A stretch of DNA of 9,878 nucleotides from Pontiella sp. (GCA_029935255.1 JAOZKS010000079.1:1-9878), one strand, 5' to 3'. Counted from the stretch's first letter, positions 1 through 7,719 are shown. Numbers and translations: made by a program. The notes: generated by a model from the letters alone, not told the origin.

Positions 1-125
1 TGGGTTAAATTCGGGATGGCCCAGCCACTGAAACGCTTCTCAAGTTTTAAAATTAAATCCATGCGAAGGACGGTAATGAATACCATCAACCGTTGGAAGG
101 TTCGATTGTTTCAAAAAGGAGAAGA

Positions 126-827
126 TCAGAACGAATACTTTTTCTTCTTGGCCGGTACTTTCCATGGATATTTTTTCTCCGAGAGGAAGCGCGGATGGCG
201 GATCTCGCGCATGACCTCCTCCTTGCCGGATGAGGCATAAAGCCTAAAGCAGCCCCCCACCCCGGTATCCGTCCCCCCCGACTTCGTTCCCCTCACATTC
301 TTTCCAGACACCGACCTCAGCTCAATGATTTCCTTGGGCTTCAGGCTTCCGACCGTCTTGCTATACGGTTTGACTTCAATATAGCTTTGGCTGCCGGATT
401 TCTTTTCGATATAGAGGCAGTATTCCATCCGGATTTTATCGATCGCGGAGTCGCTCGTATTTTCCAGACGGATCGTATACCGAGTGGGTTTCTCCCTTCG
501 GTTACGGGTTGTGAATCCGATTTTACCGGTCGTTTTCCATTCGCCGTCCTTCTTGCCGATGGAAATCAACAATGTTTTCGGATTAAGGAAGGGTTCCATC
601 TGGAGCCACCGCGCAATATATTCGCGGTCTTTCGTGGAGAAAATTTTCGGATCGACCCAGATCTTTCGCTGCGCCTTCGTTTCCAGCCAAATCTTCCCAG
701 ACTTAGGTTCCTGCCGAAGGATGCGAGCCTCCACAACCCGTCCCTGTTGATCGGTAAATGTGTGGAAGCCGTCGCCGAGCGATAGACCGGCCAACATGAT
801 CGTGATGGAAGAGAGAAGCGCCTTCAT
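126..827 (-). CDS. Predicted exported protein with SHD1-like N-terminal segment
   Basis: A 233-residue protein of unknown function. The start at 827 is chosen because it opens with a signal-peptide-like stretch (MKALLSSITIMLAGLSLG, residues 1-18). An earlier GTG at 911 would put 28 non-hydrophobic residues before that signal; no clear Shine-Dalgarno supports either. Residues about 21-75 (FHTFTDQQGRVVEARI through DREYIARWL) follow the pattern of SHD1-like domains, small beta modules common in secreted or surface proteins of Planctomycetes and Verrucomicrobia. Residues about 90-200 are rich in alternating hydrophobic residues, suggesting a beta-sandwich (RLENTSDSAIDKIRMEYCLY), with cysteines at 137 and 193. 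The tail is lysine-rich (KKKKYSF). It follows mrp after an 83-base gap, so it may be an operon passenger or have its own promoter. No link to iron-sulfur assembly is visible. The ORF is solid; the domain label is by eye. Confidence 0.72.
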   Translation of the reverse strand: MKALLSSITIMLAGLSLGDGFHTFTDQQGRVVEARILRQEPKSGKIWLETKAQRKIWVDPKIFSTKDREYIARWLQMEPFLNPKTLLISIGKKDGEWKTTGKIGFTTRNRREKPTRYTIRLENTSDSAIDKIRMEYCLYIEKKSGSQSYIEVKPYSKTVGSLKPKEIIELRSVSGKNVRGTKSGGTDTGVGGCFRLYASSGKEEVMREIRHPRFLSEKKYPWKVPAKKKKYSF

Positions 828-850
828 GGAGCGGGAATTTGTATTGAAAA

Positions 851-880
851 CTCCAGACCTATCCAATCCCAAAGCTGGAA
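851..880. repeat. Imperfect inverted repeat between mrp and the exported-protein gene
   Basis: CTCCAG at 851-856 and CTGGAA at 875-880 form six-base arms with one mismatch around an 18-base spacer. They sit 24-53 bases upstream of the start at 827, in the gap after the mrp stop. There is no T-run after it on the minus strand, so it is not a standard intrinsic terminator. It could be a protein-binding dyad or chance. Confidence 0.25.
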
Positions 881-910
881 TTTCTCTACGCTGCCCCGGA
901 ATTCGGTCCA

Positions 911-2215
911 CTATTTCCCAGCAAGTTCACGGATGGTGCTATAGGGAAAGAAACCCGTGTTGTGGCCATCGGACCAGTCGACGGTAACGGCGTAGTTCCC
1001 AATAATCCCGACTTTTTCAGCGTGGAGATTGGCCGGGATGGTTTGGGGGTCAAGTAGCGGCGCGCGCGTCATCTCGTCGATGCACAGCGCACAGGAACAA
1101 GCCGCCCGCAGCGTAGCATTCGCGACCGTCGCGGTTTCACCATCTGGCCATGTGAGCGTAATGTGGTCGGCATCGGAATCGACGGATGGGCGTTCGGGTT
1201 TTTCGAGGGTCTTTTTGCCGAGTGCGCGGATGACAATATCCGTGGTTTCTTTGGCGATATCGCTTCCGGCCAACGCATCGAGCGATCCGCTCAGGCTTCC
1301 TGAGATGGGAATCTCCGCCAGCGTCTCCAGCCCGAATCGTGCTTCGAGGCTCTTTGCACCGGCCTCGCCGAAGATCAGGTGCTTCTTGGCGCACCCGTCG
1401 CAGATAAAGTAGGCCATGTTTTCGATGACGCCCAGCACAGGAACATTCACTTTATCGAACATCATAATGCCCTTGCGCACATCGGTCAGCGAAAGCTGGT
1501 GCGGGGTCGTGATGATCACGGAAGCATCGATCTGAATGGATTGCGAAATGGTCAGCTGGATATCGCCCGTGCCCGGCGGCATGTCGATGATGAGATAGTC
1601 GAGGTCGCCCCACGCTACGTTATGCAGCAGCTGCTGCATATATTGCGAAACCATCGGGCCGCGCAGCACGGCGGGGCCGTCGCCCGCAAGAAAACCAAAC
1701 GACATGAGCTTGATCCCTTCGGCTTCATTCGGGAGAAATTTTTGATCCGGCGCGGCGCGCACACCGGTTTCGTGAAGATTGAACAGGGTTGGAATGGATG
1801 GGCCGTAGATGTCGGCATCCAGCAGTCCGACCTTGGCTCCGCGCGCACCGAGCGTGCGGGCCAGCATGGCGGCCACCGTGGACTTGCCGACCCCCCCCTT
1901 GCAGGAGCTAACCGCCAGAATATACTTAACCTCGTTCAGGCCGCTTTCAGCATCGATTTCCCGCGATTCGCGTTTGCGGGCCGTCATATTGACCAATACC
2001 TTTTCAACATCGGGAAGATCGCCGACGAGGTCGAGCGCCTGCTTCTGGAAAACAGGGCTTAGCGGGCAGGCCGGCGTCGTCAGTTCAATCGTGAATGAAA
2101 CCGTTGTTCCTTCGATGAGCATATCCTGCACGAACCCCAGCGACACAATGTCGCGTTGAAAATCCGGGTCGATAATCTTGCTGAGTTCCTCAAGAACCTG
2201 TTGTTCCGTAACCAT
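911..2215 (-). CDS. mrp: Mrp/ApbC-type iron-sulfur carrier ATPase with HCF101-like domain plan
   Basis: A 434-residue P-loop ATPase of the Mrp/ApbC/Nbp35 family, cytosolic carriers that bind a [4Fe-4S] cluster at a dimer interface and pass it to apoproteins. Three domains are visible. A MIP18/DUF59 domain spans about 5-80, with DPDFQRDIVSLG and the conserved cysteine in TTPAC (C50). A ParA/MinD-like ATPase spans about 95-335, with the deviant Walker A loop CKGGVGKST at 105-113, DADIYGPS at 133-140, Walker B-type LIIDMPPGTGD at 208-218, and the cluster-binding CxxC at C272/C275. A C-terminal DUF971 domain spans about 350-434, with WPDGE, a cysteine cluster (C373, C375, C378) and WSDGHNTGFFP. 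Simple bacterial Mrp is usually about 350-380 residues and ends near 335 of this protein; the DUF971 extension matches the plan of plastid HCF101. Start: AGGA at 2226-2223, seven bases before the ATG, overlaps the sufT stop codon, so the two genes are nine bases apart and probably coupled. Stop is TAG. Confidence 0.95.
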   Translation of the reverse strand: MVTEQQVLEELSKIIDPDFQRDIVSLGFVQDMLIEGTTVSFTIELTTPACPLSPVFQKQALDLVGDLPDVEKVLVNMTARKRESREIDAESGLNEVKYILAVSSCKGGVGKSTVAAMLARTLGARGAKVGLLDADIYGPSIPTLFNLHETGVRAAPDQKFLPNEAEGIKLMSFGFLAGDGPAVLRGPMVSQYMQQLLHNVAWGDLDYLIIDMPPGTGDIQLTISQSIQIDASVIITTPHQLSLTDVRKGIMMFDKVNVPVLGVIENMAYFICDGCAKKHLIFGEAGAKSLEARFGLETLAEIPISGSLSGSLDALAGSDIAKETTDIVIRALGKKTLEKPERPSVDSDADHITLTWPDGETATVANATLRAACSCALCIDEMTRAPLLDPQTIPANLHAEKVGIIGNYAVTVDWSDGHNTGFFPYSTIRELAGK

Positions 2216-2224
2216 GATTTTTTC

Positions 2225-2575
2225 CTAAATCAAACCTAAAGCTAAAAGAGCGGCGGTAGACATGTTTTCACGCGTCCATGGCGGATCGAAAACCAGTTCA
2301 ATCTCCACATCGCCTACCCCTTCGGTTTCCATGACGGCATTCTGTATATTGGCCGGAATTCGTTCGGCTTCGGGGCAGTTCGGGGCGGTCAGGGTGATGC
2401 GAACATAGACTTTTTTATCTTCATCGATATCGAGATTGTAGATCAGACCCAGATCATAGACATTGACGGGGATTTCCGGGTCGAAAACCTGACGCAGCGA
2501 GCGCACGACCTGCAAAAACAAATCGTTGTCGGTATCCTTCAATAGAAAACGTTCTTTCTTCTTTTTTCCAAACAT
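2225..2575 (-). CDS. sufT: SufT-like MIP18 family (DUF59) iron-sulfur maturation protein
   Basis: A 116-residue stand-alone MIP18/DUF59 protein. Characteristic stretches are FDPEIPVNVYDLGLIYNLDI (31-50), LTAPNCPEAERIP (62-74) with the invariant cysteine C67, and the end pattern FDPPWTRENMSTAALLALGL. These match SufT, which in Staphylococcus and other bacteria aids maturation of iron-sulfur proteins, probably as a carrier or transfer helper rather than an enzyme. An N-terminal lysine-rich leader (MFGKKKKERF) precedes the domain. It lies 29 bases after sufU and nine before mrp, whose own N-terminus is a second MIP18 domain, so two consecutive genes carry this fold. The ribosome site is weak (GGA about eight bases before the ATG), suggesting reliance on coupling or leader structure. 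Other small DUF59 proteins such as PaaD act in unrelated pathways, but the suf context makes SufT the better call. Confidence 0.92.
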   Translation of the reverse strand: MFGKKKKERFLLKDTDNDLFLQVVRSLRQVFDPEIPVNVYDLGLIYNLDIDEDKKVYVRITLTAPNCPEAERIPANIQNAVMETEGVGDVEIELVFDPPWTRENMSTAALLALGLI

Positions 2576-2604
2576 GGGTTTGATCCGTGATGATTGAATC
2601 GTGA

Positions 2605-3054
2605 TTATTCTGTTGAGATCTCGCCTTGAATCTTCTTCAGCGCCGCATCAAACGTATGCCATGCGAGCGTCGCGCATTTAACGCGAACGGGAAACTCCTT
2701 CACCCCCGTCAGAACATTAAGCTTGCCGAGCGGAACATCTTCGGGATGAGGTTCGTCGTCGGTTAGCGCATGATGAAAACTTTCAAACAGCGCTTGGGCA
2801 TCGGCTTCCGTTTTTCCCTTCAACGCCACGGTCATCATCGAGGCCGACGAGGTGCAGATGGCGCAACCATGGCCATCGAATGAAACATCCGCAACCACCC
2901 CGTCCCGGAGGTTCAGGTAGACATCGATCTGGTCGCCGCAGAGTGGATTTACCCCATGGGCAAACCCATCCGGATTGTCAATCTTGCGGTAGTTCCGTTT
3001 GTTCTTGTTATGGTCGAGAATGACCTCTTGGTATAGCTCGCGTAGATTATCCAT
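2605..3054 (-). CDS. sufU: SufU sulfur-accepting protein of SUF assembly
   Basis: A 149-residue SufU of the IscU-like fold. In Gram-positive model systems SufU is a zinc protein that takes persulfide from SufS and relays it to SufBCD, replacing SufE. The zinc ligands are all visible: C39 and D41 in NPLCGD, C64 in GHGCAICTSSASMM, and C127 in VRVKCATLAWH. The stretch at about 83-122 (ESFHHALTDD to GVKEF) is the insertion that separates SufU from scaffold IscU. Residue 67 is cysteine where the usual pattern GCAISxASASMM has serine, adding a thiol three residues from a zinc ligand. The start ATG shares one base with the TAA stop of sufS (TAATG); AGGA at 3069-3066 lies 11 bases upstream inside sufS. 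Downstream, sufT begins after 29 bases. Length is normal for SufU. Confidence 0.95.
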   Translation of the reverse strand: MDNLRELYQEVILDHNKNKRNYRKIDNPDGFAHGVNPLCGDQIDVYLNLRDGVVADVSFDGHGCAICTSSASMMTVALKGKTEADAQALFESFHHALTDDEPHPEDVPLGKLNVLTGVKEFPVRVKCATLAWHTFDAALKKIQGEISTE

Positions 3055-4286
3055 TATGAAAACATTCCTATCGTCTTGTTGATGGATTCGGCCAGTACAT
3101 CGATTTCCTCAAAGGTGTTGTACATGGCAAATGAAGCGCGTGCGGTGGCCGGAACCTTGAAGTATTCCATGACGGGCTGTGCACAGTGGTGGCCCGTGCG
3201 GATCGCTACGCCTTCCATATCGAGCATCGTCCCGATATCGTGAGGATGCACCTGATCGAGCACAAAGGAAACCAGCCCGGCCTTCTGCTCGGCCTCGCCA
3301 ATGATACGAAGCCCATCGATCTGCCTTAGCTTGGATGTGGCATATTCGAGCAAACCGTGTTCGTGCGCGGCAATTGCTCCAAGCCCGATGTTCTGAACAT
3401 ATTCAATTGCGGCTCCGAGTCCAATGGCTCCGGCAATATTCGGAGTTCCTGCCTCGAACTTGTAGGGCAGTGCGTTGTATTCCGTCTTCTCAAAACTCAC
3501 GGAGAGGATCATGTCGCCTCCGCCCTTGTAGGGCGGCATTTTGCTGAGTATATTTTCCTTGCCGTAGAGCACACCGATTCCGGTTGGGCCATAGAGCTTG
3601 TGTCCGGAGAAGGCATAGAAATCGCAATCCAAATCCTGAACATTGACCGGGATATGCGGCACAGCCTGCGCGCCATCGACGAGCACCGGCACGTTCAGGG
3701 CATGTGCCATGTCAATGATCCGTTTGATGGGGTTCACCGTTCCCAGCGCATTTGAAACGTGTCCGACCGCCACCAGCTTGGTGCGTTCGCACAGCAGCTC
3801 GGAAAAGCAATCCAGTTCCAGTTCGCCCCGATCGGAGATCGGTACCACTTTCAGTTCAGCGCCGGTCTGCTCGCAGACCATCTGCCAGGGAACAATGTTG
3901 GAATGGTGTTCCATGTGGGTAATGAGAATCTCATCGCCCTTTTTCAAGAGCGGCCGGGCATAGCTTTGCGCGACAAGGTTGATCGACTCGGTGGTGCCGC
4001 TCGTAAAAACAATCTCATGAATGCAGTCGGCGTGAATGAAGCCGCGCACGGTCGCACGAGCATTTTCGTAGGCCTTGGTGGCATCCTGACTCAGCTGGTG
4101 CACGCCGCGATGAATGTTCGAGTAGCCCGATTCATACAACTCCTTGATGGCGTTGATCACTTGTGCGGGATGCTGACTCGATGCCGCATTGTCGAGGTAG
4201 ACAAGCGGCCTGCCGTGAATTTTTTCCCCAAGGATAGGGAAGTCGTTCCGGATGGACTCCACGTCATATTGCGCAACGTTATTCAT
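3054..4286 (-). CDS. sufS: SufS cysteine desulfurase (group II, PLP-dependent)
   Basis: SufS removes sulfur from L-cysteine, giving alanine and a protein-bound persulfide that is handed to SufU. It is a 410-residue aminotransferase class V enzyme, normal for SufS. In this numbering, the PLP lysine is K230 in SGHKLYGPTGIG, the PLP-stacking histidine region is HMEHHSN (124-130), the cofactor aspartate is D204 in VDGAQAVPH, and the catalytic cysteine is C368 in RTGHHCAQPVM, within the short active-site loop typical of group II (SufS/CsdA) enzymes rather than IscS/NifS. The conserved ARASFAMYNT follows. Start: the ATG at 4286 is chosen over 4307 because it forms an ATGA overlap with the sufD stop, has AAGG seven bases upstream, and opens directly onto the family N-terminus (DVESIRNDFPIL). 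The stop overlaps the sufU start by one base. Confidence 0.97.
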   Translation of the reverse strand: MNNVAQYDVESIRNDFPILGEKIHGRPLVYLDNAASSQHPAQVINAIKELYESGYSNIHRGVHQLSQDATKAYENARATVRGFIHADCIHEIVFTSGTTESINLVAQSYARPLLKKGDEILITHMEHHSNIVPWQMVCEQTGAELKVVPISDRGELELDCFSELLCERTKLVAVGHVSNALGTVNPIKRIIDMAHALNVPVLVDGAQAVPHIPVNVQDLDCDFYAFSGHKLYGPTGIGVLYGKENILSKMPPYKGGGDMILSVSFEKTEYNALPYKFEAGTPNIAGAIGLGAAIEYVQNIGLGAIAAHEHGLLEYATSKLRQIDGLRIIGEAEQKAGLVSFVLDQVHPHDIGTMLDMEGVAIRTGHHCAQPVMEYFKVPATARASFAMYNTFEEIDVLAESINKTIGMFS

Positions 4287-5476
4287 CCCGATACCTTTTC
4301 GAGCCACTCATGCACAAGATTCTCAAGGTAGGTTCTTACCGGCGTGCTCTTCATTTCGTTGAGCACTTCATTCGCAAAGGCGTAGGTCAGCATGGCCTTG
4401 CCGCGTGCCGGGTCGATGCCGCGCGTTTGCAGATAGTACAGGGCAACTTCGTCGAGCTCGCCAATCGTTGCACCATGCGTACACTTCACATCGTCGGCAT
4501 AGATTTCGAGCTGCGGCAGCGAATGAACCTTGGCTCCGCGGCTCAACAGAAGATTCCTGTTGGACTGCACCGCGTCGGTCTGCTGGGCATCCTGCCGCAC
4601 TAAAATCCGCCCGCAAAAAACCGCTTTTGATTTTTCATCGAGAATGCCCTTATAGAGCTCATGGCTATTGCAATTCGCTACGGCGTGATCCATGAACAGA
4701 TGCGTATCGAAATGTTGCTTTTCATTCAGCAGATAGAGCCCGTTGCAGATGGCTTCGCCGCCCTCGCCCATCAGCTTCCCGCGAATATCGTTGCGACCCA
4801 GCGCCGCGCCTAACGCAATCGCATGATTGCTGAAAACGGCATTCTTTCCGAGCTGTGCCTCCAGAGTTTGAAAATGGAAGGCGGTCTTGCTTTCCCGCTG
4901 TATTTTGTAGTGATCAACCGTTGCGTTGTCAGCCGCAAAAACCTCGGTTACGGCATTCGTCCAATAGGCTGTTCCGGGCGTTCCGATATATTCCTCGACC
5001 ACCGAAAACGTGGAGCCGACGCCTACGGAAATGAGGTTGCGCAGGTGGAAGGCCGCGCCATCCGCATCGGCTAAATAAATTAAATGGATCGGGGAATCCA
5101 ATTCGATGCCGTCGGCCACTTCGATAAACGCGCCCTCCGAAAAACAAGCGGTATTCGCGGCGACAAAGGCGCTTTGTGTATCGGCCAGGGTTCCGAACCG
5201 ATCATCCGCCCGATCCATGATGGAGCCGACCTTTATCCCTTCCGGCAAGCCCCCGATATTCGACTTTTCCGGCGAAAGTTTTCCATTTTCAAAAACTAGA
5301 TAGAATTCTCCCAAGGGAAGGAAGTCGACCGATGCGGGACTCCAGTCGTTTGAAAACTCCTGGTTTGCCAACGCCGAAACATCGGTAAAGCGCCACAGCT
5401 CCTCCCGGGTCGTCGGAAACCCGAGTTGCTCAAACACAGAGGCGGCTTTGTCGCGCATTTGCTGAAGATCATTCAT
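4283..5476 (-). CDS. sufD: SufD subunit of the SufBCD scaffold
   Basis: SufD pairs with SufB and, with two SufC ATPases, forms the scaffold on which clusters are assembled. The 397-residue protein has the expected plan: an alpha-helical N-terminus (MNDLQQMRDKAASVFEQLG, then a REELWRFTDV motif), a long beta-helix core, and a helical C-terminus that contacts SufC. The C-terminal hallmark is KCTHGATIGELDEVALYYLQ; its histidine (H334) aligns with E. coli SufD His360, which is needed at the SufB-SufD interface for cluster formation. SufD is more divergent than SufB across bacteria, and this copy is slightly short against the 423-residue E. coli protein. Start: 5476 is preferred over 5500 because the ATG shares one base with the sufC TAA (TAATG) and has a strong GAGGGG site (5487-5482) five bases upstream. 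The stop overlaps the sufS start (ATGA). Confidence 0.95.
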   Translation of the reverse strand: MNDLQQMRDKAASVFEQLGFPTTREELWRFTDVSALANQEFSNDWSPASVDFLPLGEFYLVFENGKLSPEKSNIGGLPEGIKVGSIMDRADDRFGTLADTQSAFVAANTACFSEGAFIEVADGIELDSPIHLIYLADADGAAFHLRNLISVGVGSTFSVVEEYIGTPGTAYWTNAVTEVFAADNATVDHYKIQRESKTAFHFQTLEAQLGKNAVFSNHAIALGAALGRNDIRGKLMGEGGEAICNGLYLLNEKQHFDTHLFMDHAVANCNSHELYKGILDEKSKAVFCGRILVRQDAQQTDAVQSNRNLLLSRGAKVHSLPQLEIYADDVKCTHGATIGELDEVALYYLQTRGIDPARGKAMLTYAFANEVLNEMKSTPVRTYLENLVHEWLEKVSG

Positions 5477-6234
5477 TACGGCCCCTCTTCGCCAACCCAA
5501 GAGGCATAGCCTTCGTTTTCAAGTTCGAGCGCAAGCTCCTTGCCGCCCGTCTTTACGATTTTTCCGTGCACCATCACATGGACAAAGTCGGGGACAATGT
5601 AGTCGAGCAGACGTTGGTAGTGCGTGATGAGCAGAAAACTGCGCTCCGGGCTGCGCAGAGCATTCACACCGTCGGAAACAATACGCAATGCATCGATATC
5701 AAGGCCCGAATCGGTTTCATCGAGAATGCCTAGCTTGGGTTCGAGCATGGCCATCTGGAAGATTTCGTTGCGTTTCTTTTCGCCCCCGGAAAAGCCGGAA
5801 TTCACCGCGCGTTCAAGCAGGTCGTCGCGGAGGTTCATGACGTTCTTCTTTTCTTCGATCAGATCGATGAAGTCCATCGCATCGAGTTGTTCTTCGCCAC
5901 GGTATTCCCGACCCGCGTTCACTGCGGCCTTCAGAAAATACATATTGCTGATGCCGGGAATTTCGATCGGATACTGAAAGGCAAGAAACAGGCCGGCCCG
6001 AGCACGTTCGTGCGCGACCAAATCGTCGAGGTTCTTGCCGTCAAAGAGAATCTCCCCCTCTGTTTTTTCATAAATCTCGTTACCTGCCAGCACATTTGAG
6101 AGTGTACTTTTTCCGGATCCGTTCGGCCCCATGATTGCATGCACCTCACCGGGATTGATCGTTAGGTTGATCCCCTTCAGGATGTCGTTTCCTGCCACAC
6201 TCGCGTGCAGGTTTTTTATATCTAATAGTGCCAT
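5476..6234 (-). CDS. sufC: SufC ABC-type ATPase of the SufBCD scaffold
   Basis: SufC is a soluble ABC-fold ATPase; its ATP-driven dimerisation reshapes the SufB-SufD pair during cluster assembly. The 252-residue protein carries every ATPase motif: Walker A GPNGSGKST (36-44), Q-loop glutamine in AFQYPIEIPG (Q87), signature SGFSGGEKKRNE (146-157), Walker B LGILDETDSGLD (168-179) with the SufC-specific E-T-D-S-G-L-D pattern, and H-loop histidine H205 in LITHYQRLL. No membrane segment is present, as expected. Start: the ATG at 6234 (MALLDIKNL) has GGAG at 6244-6241, six bases upstream; an in-frame extension to 6351 would run into sufB and adds 39 non-conserved residues. The gap to sufB is 19 bases, and the stop TAA overlaps the sufD start by one base. 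Confidence 0.97.
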   Translation of the reverse strand: MALLDIKNLHASVAGNDILKGINLTINPGEVHAIMGPNGSGKSTLSNVLAGNEIYEKTEGEILFDGKNLDDLVAHERARAGLFLAFQYPIEIPGISNMYFLKAAVNAGREYRGEEQLDAMDFIDLIEEKKNVMNLRDDLLERAVNSGFSGGEKKRNEIFQMAMLEPKLGILDETDSGLDIDALRIVSDGVNALRSPERSFLLITHYQRLLDYIVPDFVHVMVHGKIVKTGGKELALELENEGYASWVGEEGP

Positions 6235-6253
6235 TGCTTTCTCCGATTCAAAA

Positions 6254-7714
6254 TTATCCAACCGATCCTTCCAGAGTGATGCCGAGCAACTTCTGGGCTT
6301 CGACCGCAAACTCCATGGGGAGTTCCTTAAATACTTCCTTGCAGAATCCATTTACGATCAGGCCAACGGCTTCTTCCGTATCCAATCCGCGTTGGTTGCA
6401 ATAGAATATCTGATCTTCGCCAATCTTGGTGGTGGTCGCTTCGTGTTCGACCTGTGCCGTCGGGTTGTTGATGTCGATGTACGGGAAGGTGTGCGCTCCG
6501 CACCGATCGCCGATCAACATGGAGTCGCACTGCGAAAAATTGCGGGCATTCTCGGCGGTCTCGGCCACCTTCACCATGCCGCGATAGGCATTCTGCGCCT
6601 TTCCGGCGGAGATGCCTTTGCTGATGATGGTGCTACTGGTGTTTTTACCGATATGAATCATTTTGGTGCCGGTATCGGCTTGCTGCATATTATTGGTCAC
6701 GGCCACCGAGTAGAACTCGCCGACGGAGTTGTCGCCCTTGAGGATGCAACTCGGATATTTCCAAGTGATGGCGGAACCGGTTTCGACCTGCGTCCAGGAA
6801 ATCTTGGAGTTGTCTCCGCGACAATGCCCGCGCTTGGTGACGAAGTTGTAGATGCCGCCCTTGCCCTCCTTGTCGCCGGGATACCAGTTCTGAACGGTTG
6901 AATACTTAATCTGCGCATCCTTGTGGGCCACCAGCTCAACCACCGCCGCGTGCAACTGGTTTTCGTCGCGCTGCGGGGCCGTGCACCCTTCAAGATAGCT
7001 GACATAGGCCCCCTCGTCGGCAATCAGCAACGTACGCTCAAACTGTCCGGTGTTGGCGGCATTGATGCGGAAGTAGGTGGAGAGCTCCATCGGACAACGC
7101 ACACCTTTTGGAATGTAGCAAAACGAGCCATCGGAAAACACGGCCGAATTGAGCGTGGCATAATAGTTGTCCTTATACGGCACCACGGTTCCAAGGTATT
7201 GTTTGACCAGCTCGGGATGATCCTTCACCGCATCGGAAAAGGAACCGAAAATGATGCCCAGTTCTTCCAGGTTTTTTTTGAACGTGGTGGCCACGGAGAC
7301 CGAATCGAAAACGGCATCGACCGCAACGGTGGCCACGCCGGCCAGCACCTCTTGTTCGCCGAGAGGAATGCCTAGTTTCTTATAGGTTTCAAGCAGTTCG
7401 GGGTCGACCTCATCGAGGCTCTTGGGCGCATCGATCTTTTGTTTCGGGGCGGAATAGTAGCTGAGCGCTTGATAGTCGATCGGCGGGAACTCAACCTTCG
7501 CCCATGTCGGGGGCTCCAGCGTTGTCCAGTGGTGGTAGGCTTTCACGCGCCATTCGGTAAGCCATTCAGGTTCTTCCTTGCGCCGTGAAATTTCGCGAAC
7601 AACGTTCTCATCCAATCCGGGCGGCAGGCTGTCGGATTCGATGTCCGTAACGAATCCATACTTGTATTCTTTGTCGGTCAGCCCATCAAAAGAATTTTCG
7701 TCTTCAATTTTCAT
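6254..7714 (-). CDS. sufB: SufB scaffold subunit of SUF iron-sulfur assembly
   Basis: SufB is the core scaffold where sulfur arrives and the cluster is built at the SufB-SufD interface. The 486-residue protein aligns well with the 495-residue E. coli SufB as recalled, including the central YLEGCTAPQRDENQLHAAVV region and the C-terminal run ARNFSQCDSMLIGDRCGAHT. Counting back from the shared C-terminus, C396 corresponds to E. coli Cys405, the acceptor and cluster site, and E425 in VEHEATTTKIGEDQ corresponds to Glu434. The end IVNGFCKEVF and FAVEAQKLLGITLEGSVG is highly conserved. Start: of several in-frame ATGs (7762, 7735, 7720, 7714), 7714 is chosen because AGGA at 7723-7720 lies at good spacing (five bases) and the protein opens MKIEDENSFDGL. 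It is the first structural suf gene, 72 bases after the regulator gene, with no terminator between. Confidence 0.97.
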   Translation of the reverse strand: MKIEDENSFDGLTDKEYKYGFVTDIESDSLPPGLDENVVREISRRKEEPEWLTEWRVKAYHHWTTLEPPTWAKVEFPPIDYQALSYYSAPKQKIDAPKSLDEVDPELLETYKKLGIPLGEQEVLAGVATVAVDAVFDSVSVATTFKKNLEELGIIFGSFSDAVKDHPELVKQYLGTVVPYKDNYYATLNSAVFSDGSFCYIPKGVRCPMELSTYFRINAANTGQFERTLLIADEGAYVSYLEGCTAPQRDENQLHAAVVELVAHKDAQIKYSTVQNWYPGDKEGKGGIYNFVTKRGHCRGDNSKISWTQVETGSAITWKYPSCILKGDNSVGEFYSVAVTNNMQQADTGTKMIHIGKNTSSTIISKGISAGKAQNAYRGMVKVAETAENARNFSQCDSMLIGDRCGAHTFPYIDINNPTAQVEHEATTTKIGEDQIFYCNQRGLDTEEAVGLIVNGFCKEVFKELPMEFAVEAQKLLGITLEGSVG

Positions 7715-7719
7715 GATCA

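Noticed and set aside
16..240. Plus-strand open frame of 74 codons at the low-coordinate end
   Set aside because: More than half of it is antisense to the exported-protein gene, the rest has no family pattern, and there is no good ribosome site. The first 125 bases show no supported gene and no terminator for the minus-strand operon.
828..910. Possible promoter TTGGAT-17-TACAAA before the exported-protein gene
   Set aside because: The -35 matches at only three of six bases and the implied start point is only a few bases from the ATG. Too weak to list as a feature.
6235..6351. Longer N-terminus for sufC (start at 6351)
   Set aside because: It would overlap sufB by about 100 bases and adds residues outside the ABC ATPase family, while 6234 has a well-placed GGAG.
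6131..6901. Plus-strand open frame of 256 codons opposite sufB and sufC
   Set aside because: It is antisense to two highly conserved genes, has no recognisable domain and is explained by the codon bias of the real strand. The same applies to the plus-strand frames at 1379-2062, 3759-4331 and 8940-9647.
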